Shown here in pieces: positions 38,487 to 48,354 of a stretch of DNA of 64,000 bases. The notes under the pieces are model-generated. The model was not told the origin of the DNA and ran no database searches. It was given only the letters and a program-made list of their open reading frames with translations. The stretch spans positions 200 through 64,199 of the forward strand of contig PLRK01000076.1 of NCBI GenBank assembly GCA_003163875.1, read 5' to 3'. A program made the translations under genes and the position numbers. How positions within the stretch are numbered: position 1 is the stretch's first letter; the number at the start of each line of letters is the position of its first letter. The DNA comes from Acidimicrobiaceae bacterium. Lineage in GTDB: Bacteria; Actinomycetota; Acidimicrobiia; Acidimicrobiales; RAAP-2.

Positions 38487-39236
38487 CTATTGTTGATTTT
38501 CGCTGAGTGATTGCTTGCGTCGTAGCCAACCACTCGTGATGTGGTCGTACATGGCGAGATACGCGCCATTTTCGTCGTGCGAGGATATTTTCTCAAAGAT
38601 GTTGAGATGACCTTCGTGTGAGAGGGCGATTTCCGCCAATCGCATGTGTGGGTTGTAACGAGCGCTCGCGCGCGCGTACGGGTGAACGGTACGGATGATT
38701 GAGCGTCCCAATTTATTGCCAGAACTGCGCAGGATCACGTCGTGATATTCAATATCTGCGAGGAGGTACTCGTCAGGTCGATCCAAGAGCGACTCGAGGA
38801 CGGCGAGCGATTCGCGAAGTTCGGCTAGTTGCTCGTCATTGATCTTTTGCGCGGTCCGGCGAGCCATGAGACTTTCGAGTCCAACTCGCACGTCGACCAG
38901 ATCATCGATGATTTCGAGTTTTTCGTCGAAACGAACCGCGGCTTCGAGGACGAGAGGATCTAATAGGTTCCATTGGCTTGCCGGTGCGACGGTAGTTCCT
39001 TGACCTTGGCGGACTCGAATGAGACCCTTTTCTTCAAGCAATTTTAAGGACTCCCGTACCACAGTGCGGCTGACACCGAAGGCGACGCACAGCTCAGGAT
39101 TGGTTGGCAGCGTGGTCCCGGGTGCGAGTTCGCCTCCCACGATGTTGTCGATCAGCGTCTGCAGCACGGCGACGCCCAAACTGGTTGGTCGCGGCGGAGC
39201 TGGGTTCGCGACCAACGACGTCAAACTCGAGGCCAT
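38487..39236 (-). CDS. GntR/FadR family regulator
   Basis: LPTNPELCVAFGVSRTVVRESLKLLEEKGLIRVRQGQGTTV; FCD domain EYHDVILRSSGN. Confidence 0.94.
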   Translation of the reverse strand: MASSLTSLVANPAPPRPTSLGVAVLQTLIDNIVGGELAPGTTLPTNPELCVAFGVSRTVVRESLKLLEEKGLIRVRQGQGTTVAPASQWNLLDPLVLEAAVRFDEKLEIIDDLVDVRVGLESLMARRTAQKINDEQLAELRESLAVLESLLDRPDEYLLADIEYHDVILRSSGNKLGRSIIRTVHPYARASARYNPHMRLAEIALSHEGHLNIFEKISSHDENGAYLAMYDHITSGWLRRKQSLSENQQ

Positions 39237-39367
39237 TTTTGGCCGAACATCGCCGATGTCTGTCACAAAACCTCCGGGCCGAGAAACGGAGTACAGGTCA
39301 TTTCTCCTTATACATCTTACGTTCGCGCCACGTACGTCCACTCTTGTGGCCCGTCTACAGCTTCATT

Positions 39368-39403
39368 ATTCATATGTTATCATACGAATGTTGTGATATG
39401 AAT
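39368..39403. promoter_or_regulatory. Candidate GntR operator (inverted repeat)
   Basis: ATTCATAT-N20-ATATGAAT perfect arms in the divergent GntR/dehydratase intergenic region. Confidence 0.55.
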
Positions 39404-39478
39404 TAGCGGTTGGTTGGACAGCGCAGCGGGGGTTCGCTTCGTTGAAGACTCGCGTTCAGATTACTTATTGGGGGGATT

Positions 39479-40588
39479 GTGAAAATATCGAACGTCGAGA
39501 GTTTCACTGTGCTCGCTCCGGGCGCGAATCCACCCTTCGCGTGGCGTAACGGACTTCCCGGAAGTTCTGGCGACAGCCACGTTGCAGTACTTCGAATCAT
39601 CACCGATGATGGCGTCGAAGGCGTGGCGATTGCGCCGCGTCCGGGAAGTGGCGTCGTCGTCGCCGATCTCCTCGAACGAGTATTACGCGACGAGCTTCTT
39701 GGAACAGACCCACTCCAGCGCGAGCGCTTGTGGCACCGAATGTGGGAACTTGATCGTGTCATGGAGTTCCCAATCAACATCTTGGGTCTTGTCGACACGG
39801 CGCTGTGGGATCTTGCGGGAAGACTTTACGGCGCGCCAACGTGGGAAATTCTTGGTGGTTACCGTACCGAGATTGAGGCGTACGCCTCGACGTCGACTTT
39901 TCCCACGCAAGAGGAATTCCTCGACGTGGTAAGTCAGTGCATCGAGTTGGGGTATCCGGCGATCAAGCTCCATGCGTGGGGTGACGCGCGACGTGACGCC
40001 GCACTCTGCCTCGCCCTTCGAGAACACGTTGGTCCCGACATCGCGTTGATGTACGACGGATCGGCTGGTTTTGATCTCGCCGACGCGGTCTACGTTGGCG
40101 ACGCGCTTTCAGAGGCGCAGTACCTCTGGTACGAGGAACCAATTCGCGAATTCAGCGTCACTGCCTACAAGTGGCTCGCCGAAAGGGTTCGAGTTCCTCT
40201 CAATGTCGCCGAGACATCAGACGGTGTGCACATGAACACGGCAGATTTTATTCAGAGCGGTTGTGCGACCTTTGTTCGCACGAGCACAGAAATCCGTGGT
40301 GGCTTCACCGGCGCAATGCGAATAGCCCACTTGGCGGATTCCTTTCGGCTTCGAGCTGAACCGCACGGCAACACGATTTACGCTCGCCACCTTTGCATGG
40401 CGATTCCGAACTGCACGTACTACGAGTCCTTGGTGACTTCGAATCCAGTTCGGCGAGAAGTCGGCATCAACGCACGAGGGATCGTTGCGGCGCCACCAGG
40501 TCCAGGAGTCGGTCTACCGATGGGTCCCCACTATCCGGCCGAACTGGAACGGTATGTCGTCGACCTTTCGTCGACGGTCGTGCCGTAA
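39479..40588 (+). CDS. Enolase-superfamily (mandelate racemase/muconate lactonizing group) sugar-acid dehydratase-like
   Basis: AIKLHAWGD, metal ligands in LMYDGSAGF, WYEEPI, AETSDG; RAEPHGN; GTG start. Confidence 0.88.
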   Translation: MKISNVESFTVLAPGANPPFAWRNGLPGSSGDSHVAVLRIITDDGVEGVAIAPRPGSGVVVADLLERVLRDELLGTDPLQRERLWHRMWELDRVMEFPINILGLVDTALWDLAGRLYGAPTWEILGGYRTEIEAYASTSTFPTQEEFLDVVSQCIELGYPAIKLHAWGDARRDAALCLALREHVGPDIALMYDGSAGFDLADAVYVGDALSEAQYLWYEEPIREFSVTAYKWLAERVRVPLNVAETSDGVHMNTADFIQSGCATFVRTSTEIRGGFTGAMRIAHLADSFRLRAEPHGNTIYARHLCMAIPNCTYYESLVTSNPVRREVGINARGIVAAPPGPGVGLPMGPHYPAELERYVVDLSSTVVP

Positions 40589-40608
40589 TCGAAAGGGGAA
40601 GTACCGCG

Positions 40609-42012
40609 ATGCAATTCGATCAAGAAAACAACAAACAGCAAACAGACAGAAAGGGAACAGAAAGTATGAGTTCACCGATAAGAAGTAAGGAAGGGCGTAG
40701 GCGGCTTCGTCCGAAGTTGCGATCCTCGGTCCTGGCGATTGTTGCCTCGGCCTTGGCCGTCGCAACCTTCGGCGTTGCGACCAGCGCTTCAGCGGCTGCC
40801 GCGAAGAAGCCGACAATCACCATCTGGGTTGACTCAACTCGCGTGCCGCAGGTCAAGGCGTACGAGAAGGCTCACCCCACGGTCAAGATTGACATGGTGA
40901 CCTACAACGGCAACGCCAACGGATCTGGCTCACTCCAATCCAGAATCGCTCTCGATAATCGGGTTGGCGGTGGGTGGCCGGACATTGTGTTCAGTGAGGA
41001 GAACAATGACGCCGCCTCATTGGCGAGTTCACAGTTCAACTATCCAGCGGTGCTGAATAACGGCACCGTGCCAAGCAAGGTCCTTGGCGGCTACGCCGCG
41101 GGAACGCTCGCTGGTTGCACGGTCAATGGAAAGGTGTACTGCCTACGTAACGACTTGGCGATGAATCTCCTGTTCTACAACAGTGCGCTGATGACTCAGT
41201 TTGGCTACACCGTGCCCACCACGTGGCAAGGCTGGGCGGCACTCGGCGCAGAGGTTGCGACTCAACACCCCGGCTACATCGTGGGAAGCGTTGGCGACAA
41301 CTGGGATGACGACATCTACCTCTGGCCGAGTGAGTGTCACGTCAACGACGTGATCAAGACCGACACCATTGTTATCAACGGCGCCGACCCCAATTGCACG
41401 CGAGCGACGCAACTCATTGACCCATTGGTCAAGGATGGCTCGGTCACGACCGACAGCGTTTTCTCGTCGACGTTCGGTACGACCTACAAGAACAAGATCC
41501 TGATGATGGTTGGTCCGGCGTGGTACGGGCAGTACTTGTTCCCGGGCATCGTCACGAATGGTGACCTCGCGGTCGCTGACCCACTGAGTTGGGGTAGCGG
41601 TCCGACCGTCACCGGTGAAGTCGGTGGCGGACTCTGGTTCATGTCCTCACACCTCAAGGGTGCGACGAAGGCACTGACGGCGTCGATTCTCACGTGGTTG
41701 TCGACGTCCTATGGAAGCCAGGGCATTTCGCCCGGTTATCCTGCGTACGTCGCCGACGAAACAGCGTGGGTTGCGGGCCAGCAAGCTTCCGGTCTCTACT
41801 CGAACCAGATTGCGCCGGTGTTTGCGAAAGCAGCGACCGAAGTGTGGTCTGGATGGTCACCCGTGCCATGGAGTACTGACTCGGTCTTTGGTAGCACGGT
41901 GGTGACTGGAATCAACTCGGGACAGACACTGACGTCCCAACTCTCAGCGTTTGCATCGCAATTGGCGGACTACGCCCAGAGCGATGGTTACACCGTCGTC
42001 ACAACTCCGTAG
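40609..42012 (+). CDS. ABC transporter extracellular sugar-binding protein (family 1)
   Basis: Signal RSSVLAIVASALAVATFGVATSASA; ITIWVDSTRVPQVKAYEKAHPTVKIDMVTYNG; precedes permeases. Confidence 0.93.
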   Translation: MQFDQENNKQQTDRKGTESMSSPIRSKEGRRRLRPKLRSSVLAIVASALAVATFGVATSASAAAAKKPTITIWVDSTRVPQVKAYEKAHPTVKIDMVTYNGNANGSGSLQSRIALDNRVGGGWPDIVFSEENNDAASLASSQFNYPAVLNNGTVPSKVLGGYAAGTLAGCTVNGKVYCLRNDLAMNLLFYNSALMTQFGYTVPTTWQGWAALGAEVATQHPGYIVGSVGDNWDDDIYLWPSECHVNDVIKTDTIVINGADPNCTRATQLIDPLVKDGSVTTDSVFSSTFGTTYKNKILMMVGPAWYGQYLFPGIVTNGDLAVADPLSWGSGPTVTGEVGGGLWFMSSHLKGATKALTASILTWLSTSYGSQGISPGYPAYVADETAWVAGQQASGLYSNQIAPVFAKAATEVWSGWSPVPWSTDSVFGSTVVTGINSGQTLTSQLSAFASQLADYAQSDGYTVVTTP

Positions 42013-42027
42013 TAGTAGGAAGATTCA

Positions 42028-42963
42028 ATGAAATCGGTCGTGTCTCATCAAGCCTCAACCCCTCAAGGCACGACCGATTCATTGGGATCTAAGTTGCGAC
42101 GTAAGAGGAAGAATGGGGTAGCCGGATACGCATTCGTGTCCGGCTACTTCATTCTGCTCGCACTGTTTGGTATCGCCCCCGCGGTCTACGCGATCTGTTT
42201 AGCGTTCACTTCCACTGGCGGCCATGTCGTTGGGCTTTCCAATTTTATTAAAACGGGGGAGGATTTTCGATTCCTTCCCGCATTCGAGAACATTGCCGAG
42301 TACTTATCGATTTGGCTGGCGTCGCTCGTCGTAATTGTGATTGGTCTCGCGCTCATGTTGCACAGCATTTCGCGAAAAGTAAGTGCGGCATTCCGATTCA
42401 TCTTCTATCTGCCCGGAGCGCTGGCTGGAGCGGCGAGCGTCCTCGTCTGGCTGTTCATGTTGGATCCGACTGTAAGTCCTTGGCGACTCTTCCTTGGAAT
42501 CTTCGATTTCAAGAATCTGGGCCAGACAATCCTTCCGGGTCACCTACCAATCATCTTTGCCATCATTGCCTTCTGGGCTGGTGCGGGCGGTTGGATCGTC
42601 GTCACGTACGGCGCCCTCAATAACATCCCGAATGAACTCATTGAGGCAGCCGAACTCGACGGCGCGGGACCGATGCAGACTGCGTTACGCATCAAGTTGC
42701 CACTCATAAAGAAATGGATCACGTTCATGTTGATCCTCGCGTTCGCCGCCGGCACGCAACTCTTTGTCGAGCCGCAACTCGTGGGAGAAGCGAGTCTCGG
42801 ATTGATTAGTCCGACGTGGTCTCCAAATGAGCTGGCCTACTACTTCGCGTTTCAGAACAATAATTTCAACTACGCCGCCGCGATTTCGGTTGACCTACTG
42901 GTGATTGGGCTGCTCTGCGCGGCGGTACTCGTTTTTCGTACAAAACTCTTCGAGGTGGAGTGA
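42028..42963 (+). CDS. ABC sugar transporter permease (MalF/UgpA-like)
   Basis: GALNNIPNELIEAAELDGAGPMQTALRIKLPLIKKWI (EAA loop). Confidence 0.94.
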   Translation: MKSVVSHQASTPQGTTDSLGSKLRRKRKNGVAGYAFVSGYFILLALFGIAPAVYAICLAFTSTGGHVVGLSNFIKTGEDFRFLPAFENIAEYLSIWLASLVVIVIGLALMLHSISRKVSAAFRFIFYLPGALAGAASVLVWLFMLDPTVSPWRLFLGIFDFKNLGQTILPGHLPIIFAIIAFWAGAGGWIVVTYGALNNIPNELIEAAELDGAGPMQTALRIKLPLIKKWITFMLILAFAAGTQLFVEPQLVGEASLGLISPTWSPNELAYYFAFQNNNFNYAAAISVDLLVIGLLCAAVLVFRTKLFEVE

Positions 42964-43841
42964 CGATGCGCATTTTCAATCGTGTTTGGTCCCGCACGCT
43001 TTCGTACATCGTGTTGTTGGCGTTCACCGCATTCTTCATGGTTCCGGTGATTTGGCTCCTGTTCTCACCATTCAAAACTGATCATCAGTTAGTGACTGAG
43101 AATCCTTTTGCACTGGGGACGTTGGAGAATCTTGGTCACGCCGTACGCGTGATGTTCACCTTTGAGGACTACTCGCTTCTTAATTGGCTCAAGAACTCCG
43201 CCATCTATTCCTTCGGCGGGATTGCAATCGCCTTGATTTTTTCGATTCCGGCCGGCTACGGCCTTGCTCATACACAGTTCATCGGTCGGCGAACCTTGCT
43301 CGGCGTCACCTTGTTCGTCATGATCATGCCCGCGACCGCCCTCGTCCTTCCTCTCTTTCTTGAAGCGAACTCGGTTCACGCTGTTGGCACGCCGCTCTCG
43401 GTCATCCTTCCGTTTTCATTTTTTCCGTTTGGCGTCTACCTGGCGTACATCTTTTATTCATCGTCAGTGCCGAAAGATCTGTTGGCGGCGGCGCGCATTG
43501 ACGGGTGCAACGAATGGAACGTATTTCGCCGAATCGCGCTTCCATTGGCACGACCAATCATTGCACTCGTGACTTTCTTCGCGTTCGTGGCGAATTGGAA
43601 CAATTTCTTTCTTCCCTTCGTCATGTTGCCGAACAGTACGAACTATCCGCTTCCAATCGGCTTGCAGGACTTGTTATCGACGACGCCAGCGTTCAATCCC
43701 GGGCAGGGAGGTCAAGTTGGCATCTACCGCCCCGAACTCGCCGTCGCCACAATTGTTGCCATGGCGCCCGTGATGATCGTGTTTCTCTTTGCCCAGCGCT
43801 CACTCGTCTCGGGACTGCTCGCCGGATCCACCAAGGAATAG
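42960..43841 (+). CDS. ABC sugar transporter permease (MalG/UgpE-like)
   Basis: SVPKDLLAAARIDGCNEWNVFRRIALPLARP (EAA loop); 4-bp overlap with previous gene. Confidence 0.94.
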   Translation: MTMRIFNRVWSRTLSYIVLLAFTAFFMVPVIWLLFSPFKTDHQLVTENPFALGTLENLGHAVRVMFTFEDYSLLNWLKNSAIYSFGGIAIALIFSIPAGYGLAHTQFIGRRTLLGVTLFVMIMPATALVLPLFLEANSVHAVGTPLSVILPFSFFPFGVYLAYIFYSSSVPKDLLAAARIDGCNEWNVFRRIALPLARPIIALVTFFAFVANWNNFFLPFVMLPNSTNYPLPIGLQDLLSTTPAFNPGQGGQVGIYRPELAVATIVAMAPVMIVFLFAQRSLVSGLLAGSTKE

Positions 43842-43985
43842 CGGTCAACGTGCGACGAAAACAACTCCACCCTCAAACACCCGCCCAGTGTGGCCAGATG
43901 CGAGACGACTCGATTGGTTCACCAATCACCAACTACCCCGAGCCCTTCTCGCTCGTCGAAGAAGGATGCATGAAAGGAAGTATCG

Positions 43986-45173
43986 ATGGCTCCCGTCTCT
44001 CTTGAGAAGTTGACGAAGGTCTATCCGAACGGATTTGAGGCAGTGCACGAATTTGATCTCGAGGTCGCCGACGGCGAATTCATGATTCTCGTCGGACCTT
44101 CTGGTTGTGGAAAGACGACGGCCATGAGGATGGTCGCGGGGCTCGAAGAGATCACGAGCGGAACCCTACGTATTGACGGTGAAATCATGAACGACGTGTC
44201 ACCTCGAGACCGCGACATCGCCATGGTGTTTCAGAACTACGCGCTATATCCGCATATGACCGTGGGCGAAAACATTGGGTTCGCCTTGAAAATGAAGCAC
44301 ACGCCCAAGGACCAGATCGAAAAGAAAGTTCGTGAGACCGCAGACATTCTCGGGCTGAGCGAGTGGATTGATCGTAAACCAGGCCAGCTCTCTGGAGGGC
44401 AGCGCCAGCGTGTTGCGATGGGTCGCGCCATTGTTCGTGAACCCAAGGTCTTCTTGATGGATGAACCACTATCGAATCTCGACGCAAAACTTCGCGTGCA
44501 AATGAGGGCCGAAGTGGCAAGAATTCAGCGCCGATTGGGCGTTGCCACGATTTACGTGACGCACGACCAAGTTGAGGCGATGACGATGGGCGACCGGGTT
44601 GCGGTGATGAGAGCTGGAGTCGTGCTGCAATGCGACAAGCCCCAAACGATTTACGACCATCCCGTTAACCTTTTTGTCGCCGGATTCATGGGATCACCGT
44701 CGATGAACCTGTTTGAGGCTCATCTCGGTGAGGGGGCTCGCACCTTATTCTTGGGAAGCCAAAAGGTCGAATTGCCAGCCACGGTCCTTACTGCGAAGCC
44801 GTCGTTGGCGGATTTTTCGAACAAGGAGGTGGTCGTGGGAATCCGACCCGAGAGTCTCATGATCGCCGGCACCAACACGAATGAGAGCGCCAAGGATTCT
44901 GTGTACTTCGAAGGTGACGTTGATCTCGTCGAAGCGTTGGGATCCGAGATACTCGTGCACTTTTCTACCGACGCCCACCGTGTCGAAGCGGAGGGAATGT
45001 ACAGCGACGACGCCGAAGGGCTCAACGCCGGTTCGATTGCCCAACGTGGCGAAGGGGTCGCACGAGTGCCGCCAGAGACTCAATTGGTTCTTGGTGAGCG
45101 AGTTCGACTTCAAGTGAATCCGAAGCGACTCTTCTTTTTCGATCCAGCCAATGGTTCATCGCTCAGTGAATGA
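43986..45173 (+). CDS. ABC sugar transporter ATP-binding protein (MsmK/UgpC-like)
   Basis: VGPSGCGKTTAMRMVAGLEEITSG, LSGGQRQRVAMGRAIVREPKVFLMDEPLSNLDAKLR. Confidence 0.97.
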   Translation: MAPVSLEKLTKVYPNGFEAVHEFDLEVADGEFMILVGPSGCGKTTAMRMVAGLEEITSGTLRIDGEIMNDVSPRDRDIAMVFQNYALYPHMTVGENIGFALKMKHTPKDQIEKKVRETADILGLSEWIDRKPGQLSGGQRQRVAMGRAIVREPKVFLMDEPLSNLDAKLRVQMRAEVARIQRRLGVATIYVTHDQVEAMTMGDRVAVMRAGVVLQCDKPQTIYDHPVNLFVAGFMGSPSMNLFEAHLGEGARTLFLGSQKVELPATVLTAKPSLADFSNKEVVVGIRPESLMIAGTNTNESAKDSVYFEGDVDLVEALGSEILVHFSTDAHRVEAEGMYSDDAEGLNAGSIAQRGEGVARVPPETQLVLGERVRLQVNPKRLFFFDPANGSSLSE

Positions 45174-45263
45174 GAAGGTTCGATATGGAGATCATCGTGC
45201 GCACGGGCGCTGTACGGGTCGGTGCCTTTGCAAGGCCCCTCTGATGAGGAGTTGCGCCGCCAA

Positions 45264-45665
45264 ATGAACACGACGATGGGACAGGACACGCATCCGCGCA
45301 CGCCGCTAGGTCGACGTGGCTGGGTCATTGCGTTGCAACCCGGTGCTCGCGACGAGTATCGACGCCTTCACCAGGATGTGTGGCCCGGCGTACAGCGACG
45401 ACTCCTTGATGCAGGGATTGCGTCGTATTCGATCTACATGCACGGCGATCTCCTGTTCTCCTATATGGAATTTCGCGGTTCGTTCGATGACGTGCAATCA
45501 TTCATCGAACTGGACGAGGAGACGCAACGTTGGTGGAAGTTGACCGAACCTCTCCAACGCCCACTCGAGAGCGCAGTCGCTGGCGAATGCTGGACCAGCA
45601 TGGAAGAGGTCTTCCATGTCAATTCTCCCGCGACAACTAAATGGAGTGAACATGACACAAAGTGA
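45264..45665 (+). CDS. L-rhamnose mutarotase-like (RhaM/YiiL family) aldose mutarotase
   Basis: LQPGARDEYRRLHQDVWPGVQRRLLDAGIASYSIYMHGDLLFSYMEF; RWWKLTEPLQ. Confidence 0.9.
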   Translation: MNTTMGQDTHPRTPLGRRGWVIALQPGARDEYRRLHQDVWPGVQRRLLDAGIASYSIYMHGDLLFSYMEFRGSFDDVQSFIELDEETQRWWKLTEPLQRPLESAVAGECWTSMEEVFHVNSPATTKWSEHDTK

Positions 45666-46446
45666 GAACAACGTGATGGAGAATAATGGCGCAGGGGAAT
45701 TTCAAGGGCTCCGAGCGGTCGTCACCGGCGGCGCTTCGGGTATTGGACGCGCGGTCGCCGAACGCCTTCAAAGTGAAGGTTGTCGTGTCGCGATCCTTGA
45801 TCTCGACATCTCAGGCGTAGGCGCTGAGTTCTTCGCTGCTCGATGCGATGTATCGGACGCTGAGAGCGTCACGAGTGCAGTGCGAGGCGCTGTCGAGGAA
45901 TTCGGGGGGCTGGACATCGTCATCAACAACGCGGGCATTGGCGCACAAGGGACGGTGGAAGAGAATTCAGACGAGGAATGGCGCCGGGTCTTCGAAGTCA
46001 ACGTCTACGGTGTTGTACGCGTCACGCGCAGCGCGTTGCCCTATCTACGCCTCTCCAAGCATGCGGCGGTCGTCAACACGTGCTCAGTCGCTGCTGACGT
46101 TGGGCTACCGCGGCGCGCGTTGTACAGTTCGACCAAAGGTGCGGTGCTCGCACTCACCCGAGCAATGGCCGCCGACCACCTTGGCGAAGGCATTCGCGTG
46201 AATTGTGTGAATCCTGGAACGGCGGACACTCCGTGGGTGCAGCGTCTACTCGGTCAGGCAGCGGATCCCCAACAAGAGCTCGCGGCACTCTCGGCTCGTC
46301 AGCCCCATCGACGTCTTGTCACCGCCGGGGAGATTGCGGGTGCAATCTCGTATCTCGCGAGTCCTCTTTCGGGTTCGACGACAGGGATTGCGTTGAACGT
46401 CGATGGAGGGTTGGTGGGACTGCGGCTTCCTCAAGGTCCAGCGTGA
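45652..46446 (+). CDS. Short-chain dehydrogenase/reductase
   Basis: LRAVVTGGASGIGRAVAERL, IVINNAGIG, YSSTKGAVLALTRAMAAD; start probably MTQSENN at 45652. Confidence 0.92.
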   Translation: MTQSENNVMENNGAGEFQGLRAVVTGGASGIGRAVAERLQSEGCRVAILDLDISGVGAEFFAARCDVSDAESVTSAVRGAVEEFGGLDIVINNAGIGAQGTVEENSDEEWRRVFEVNVYGVVRVTRSALPYLRLSKHAAVVNTCSVAADVGLPRRALYSSTKGAVLALTRAMAADHLGEGIRVNCVNPGTADTPWVQRLLGQAADPQQELAALSARQPHRRLVTAGEIAGAISYLASPLSGSTTGIALNVDGGLVGLRLPQGPA

Positions 46447-46480
46447 GTAGCCCCCTCGCAAGGCACATTCGACAGGATCA

Positions 46481-47473
46481 TTGACGCGCGTGACATTGAC
46501 GACGCTGGGCATTGGAACGAGCGAGATTCGGAGTCGCTTCGTGCTGGGATGTGCACCGTTTGGCAACCTCTTCGCCCCGGTGAGTGATGACGACGCATTC
46601 CTCGCTCTCCAAGCCGCGTGGGACGCTGGAGTTCGCGCATTTGATACTGCGCCGCATTACGGCGTAGGACTCTCCGAAGAACGACTAGGTGCGTTCCTTA
46701 AGGGACGCGATCGATCCGAGTTTGTGGTGTCGACGAAAGTGGGACGTCTGCTCGTCCCAGCAGACGACGACGTGTCGGGCGTGGAGGGGTTCTATGACAC
46801 GCCACGTCGCGGAAGAGTGCTTGACTACAGTGCCGACGGCGTGCGTCAATCCATCGAAGAGAGTTGTGAACGATTGGGCCTCGAGAATGTCGACATTGTC
46901 CTTATTCACGATCCAGACGACGTTGAGGATATTGCGATGAACCAGTCGTATCCGGCGTTGGCGAAGCTTCGTGAACAAGGAGTCGTCAGGGCTATTGGCC
47001 TCGGAATGAACCAAGTTCCGATGCTCGAGCGTTTCGTTCAACGCACAGAGATTGATTGCGTACTTGTCGCGGGGAGGTATTCACTCTTGAATGACGACGC
47101 CCAACCGTCATTTTTTGAATTGTGCGAGGAGCGCCAGGTCGCGGTACTCGTCGGCGGCGTCTTCAACAGTGGTGTGCTCGCCAATCCTTTTCCCGAAGCC
47201 ACCTACGACTATCGACCGGTTGAAGCTTCATTATTGGCCCGAGTTAATGAGATTCGCGACGTCTGTGCACGTTATGGTGTCAGTCTTGCCGCTGCAGCGA
47301 TGCAGTACGTCTTGCGCAACCGCGCTGTTGCCGGTGTCGTCATCGGTGCGCGCAGCGCTGATGAAGTGTTGCGCGACGTGGCGTGTCTCCACATGACGGC
47401 ACCCGAGGCACTATTTGACGAACTTAGAGGTCGACGCCTCATCGAACGAAATTCCTTGAAGACACCGTCGTGA
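46481..47473 (+). CDS. Aldo/keto reductase (D-threo-aldose/L-fucose 1-dehydrogenase-like)
   Basis: FDTAPHYGVGLSEERLGAFLKGRDRSEFVVSTKVGRLL, VDIVLIHDPDD. Confidence 0.9.
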   Translation: MTRVTLTTLGIGTSEIRSRFVLGCAPFGNLFAPVSDDDAFLALQAAWDAGVRAFDTAPHYGVGLSEERLGAFLKGRDRSEFVVSTKVGRLLVPADDDVSGVEGFYDTPRRGRVLDYSADGVRQSIEESCERLGLENVDIVLIHDPDDVEDIAMNQSYPALAKLREQGVVRAIGLGMNQVPMLERFVQRTEIDCVLVAGRYSLLNDDAQPSFFELCEERQVAVLVGGVFNSGVLANPFPEATYDYRPVEASLLARVNEIRDVCARYGVSLAAAAMQYVLRNRAVAGVVIGARSADEVLRDVACLHMTAPEALFDELRGRRLIERNSLKTPS

Positions 47474-48306
47474 TTGATTCGCATTTTCACGTGTGGGACG
47501 CAAGCGTACGCGAGCATTCATGGCTTGCGGCGGTGCCGACGCTTGATAAGCACTACGGGATCGTCCGTTACGAGCACGAAGCGTCGCGACTGGGTATTGA
47601 CGGCGCGATTCTGATACAGGTGTTAAATGACATCCAGGAAACACGTGAATTCTTGGAGATCGCTAGCGTATCGTCCCTCGTACAAGGTGTCGTCGGGTGG
47701 GTCGATCTGACCGCCCGCGACGTGGAGGACCAACTCGACGCGTTGCAGGATTCTCGTGGTGGCGACTTGCTCGTAGGCGTTCGTCACCTGCTCGAAGGCG
47801 AACCTGATCCGCACTTCTTGGAGCGACCCAATGTCTTTCGAGGGCTCTGCGCCCTCGCCAAGCGAGGTTTGAGTTTTGACTTCATGGGACGAGCGGACCA
47901 ACTTTCGTCAGCGCGACGCGTGCTTGAACGCTGCGACGATCTGCGCATTGTTTTGGACCGTGCGGGCAAGCCCGACGTACGTGATCTGAGCGCGCACGAC
48001 TGGGATGCGAACATCAGAGCTATGGCGCTAACGGGAAGAGTCGCGGCGAAGTTCGCCGGGTTGGCCAACGAGGCGGGACCCGGATGGAATCAAGAGGTCC
48101 TGCAACCGACTGTTGATTTTCTCGTCACGACTCTCGGTACGTCGTCGCTGATGTTTGGATCAGATTGGCCCGTGTGTCTCGTCGTCGCGACGTTCGACGA
48201 AGTGTTGGAACTCACGCGGGACTGTTTCTTTGGCCTCGATGAATCTGAAATGAGCGACGTGGTGAGCCAGAACGCTCGTCGTTTCTACCAATTGGGTGCA
48301 GCGTGA
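47470..48306 (+). CDS. Amidohydrolase-2 family lactonase-like (L-fuconolactonase type)
   Basis: MIDSHFHVWDASVREHSWL, SLMFGSDWPVCLVVATFDEVLELT; 4-bp overlap with AKR. Confidence 0.87.
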   Translation: MIDSHFHVWDASVREHSWLAAVPTLDKHYGIVRYEHEASRLGIDGAILIQVLNDIQETREFLEIASVSSLVQGVVGWVDLTARDVEDQLDALQDSRGGDLLVGVRHLLEGEPDPHFLERPNVFRGLCALAKRGLSFDFMGRADQLSSARRVLERCDDLRIVLDRAGKPDVRDLSAHDWDANIRAMALTGRVAAKFAGLANEAGPGWNQEVLQPTVDFLVTTLGTSSLMFGSDWPVCLVVATFDEVLELTRDCFFGLDESEMSDVVSQNARRFYQLGAA

Positions 48307-48354
48307 CAAAACGCGCCAGCGCTTGACAAAGTTCGATGAAATGTAGGAGAGAGA

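Noticed and set aside
45241-45265. CTGATGAG resembling a hammerhead ribozyme core
   Set aside because: No matching GAAA core strand or stem II/III pairing found nearby; the match is explained by tandem TGA stop codons and an SD-like GAGGAG.
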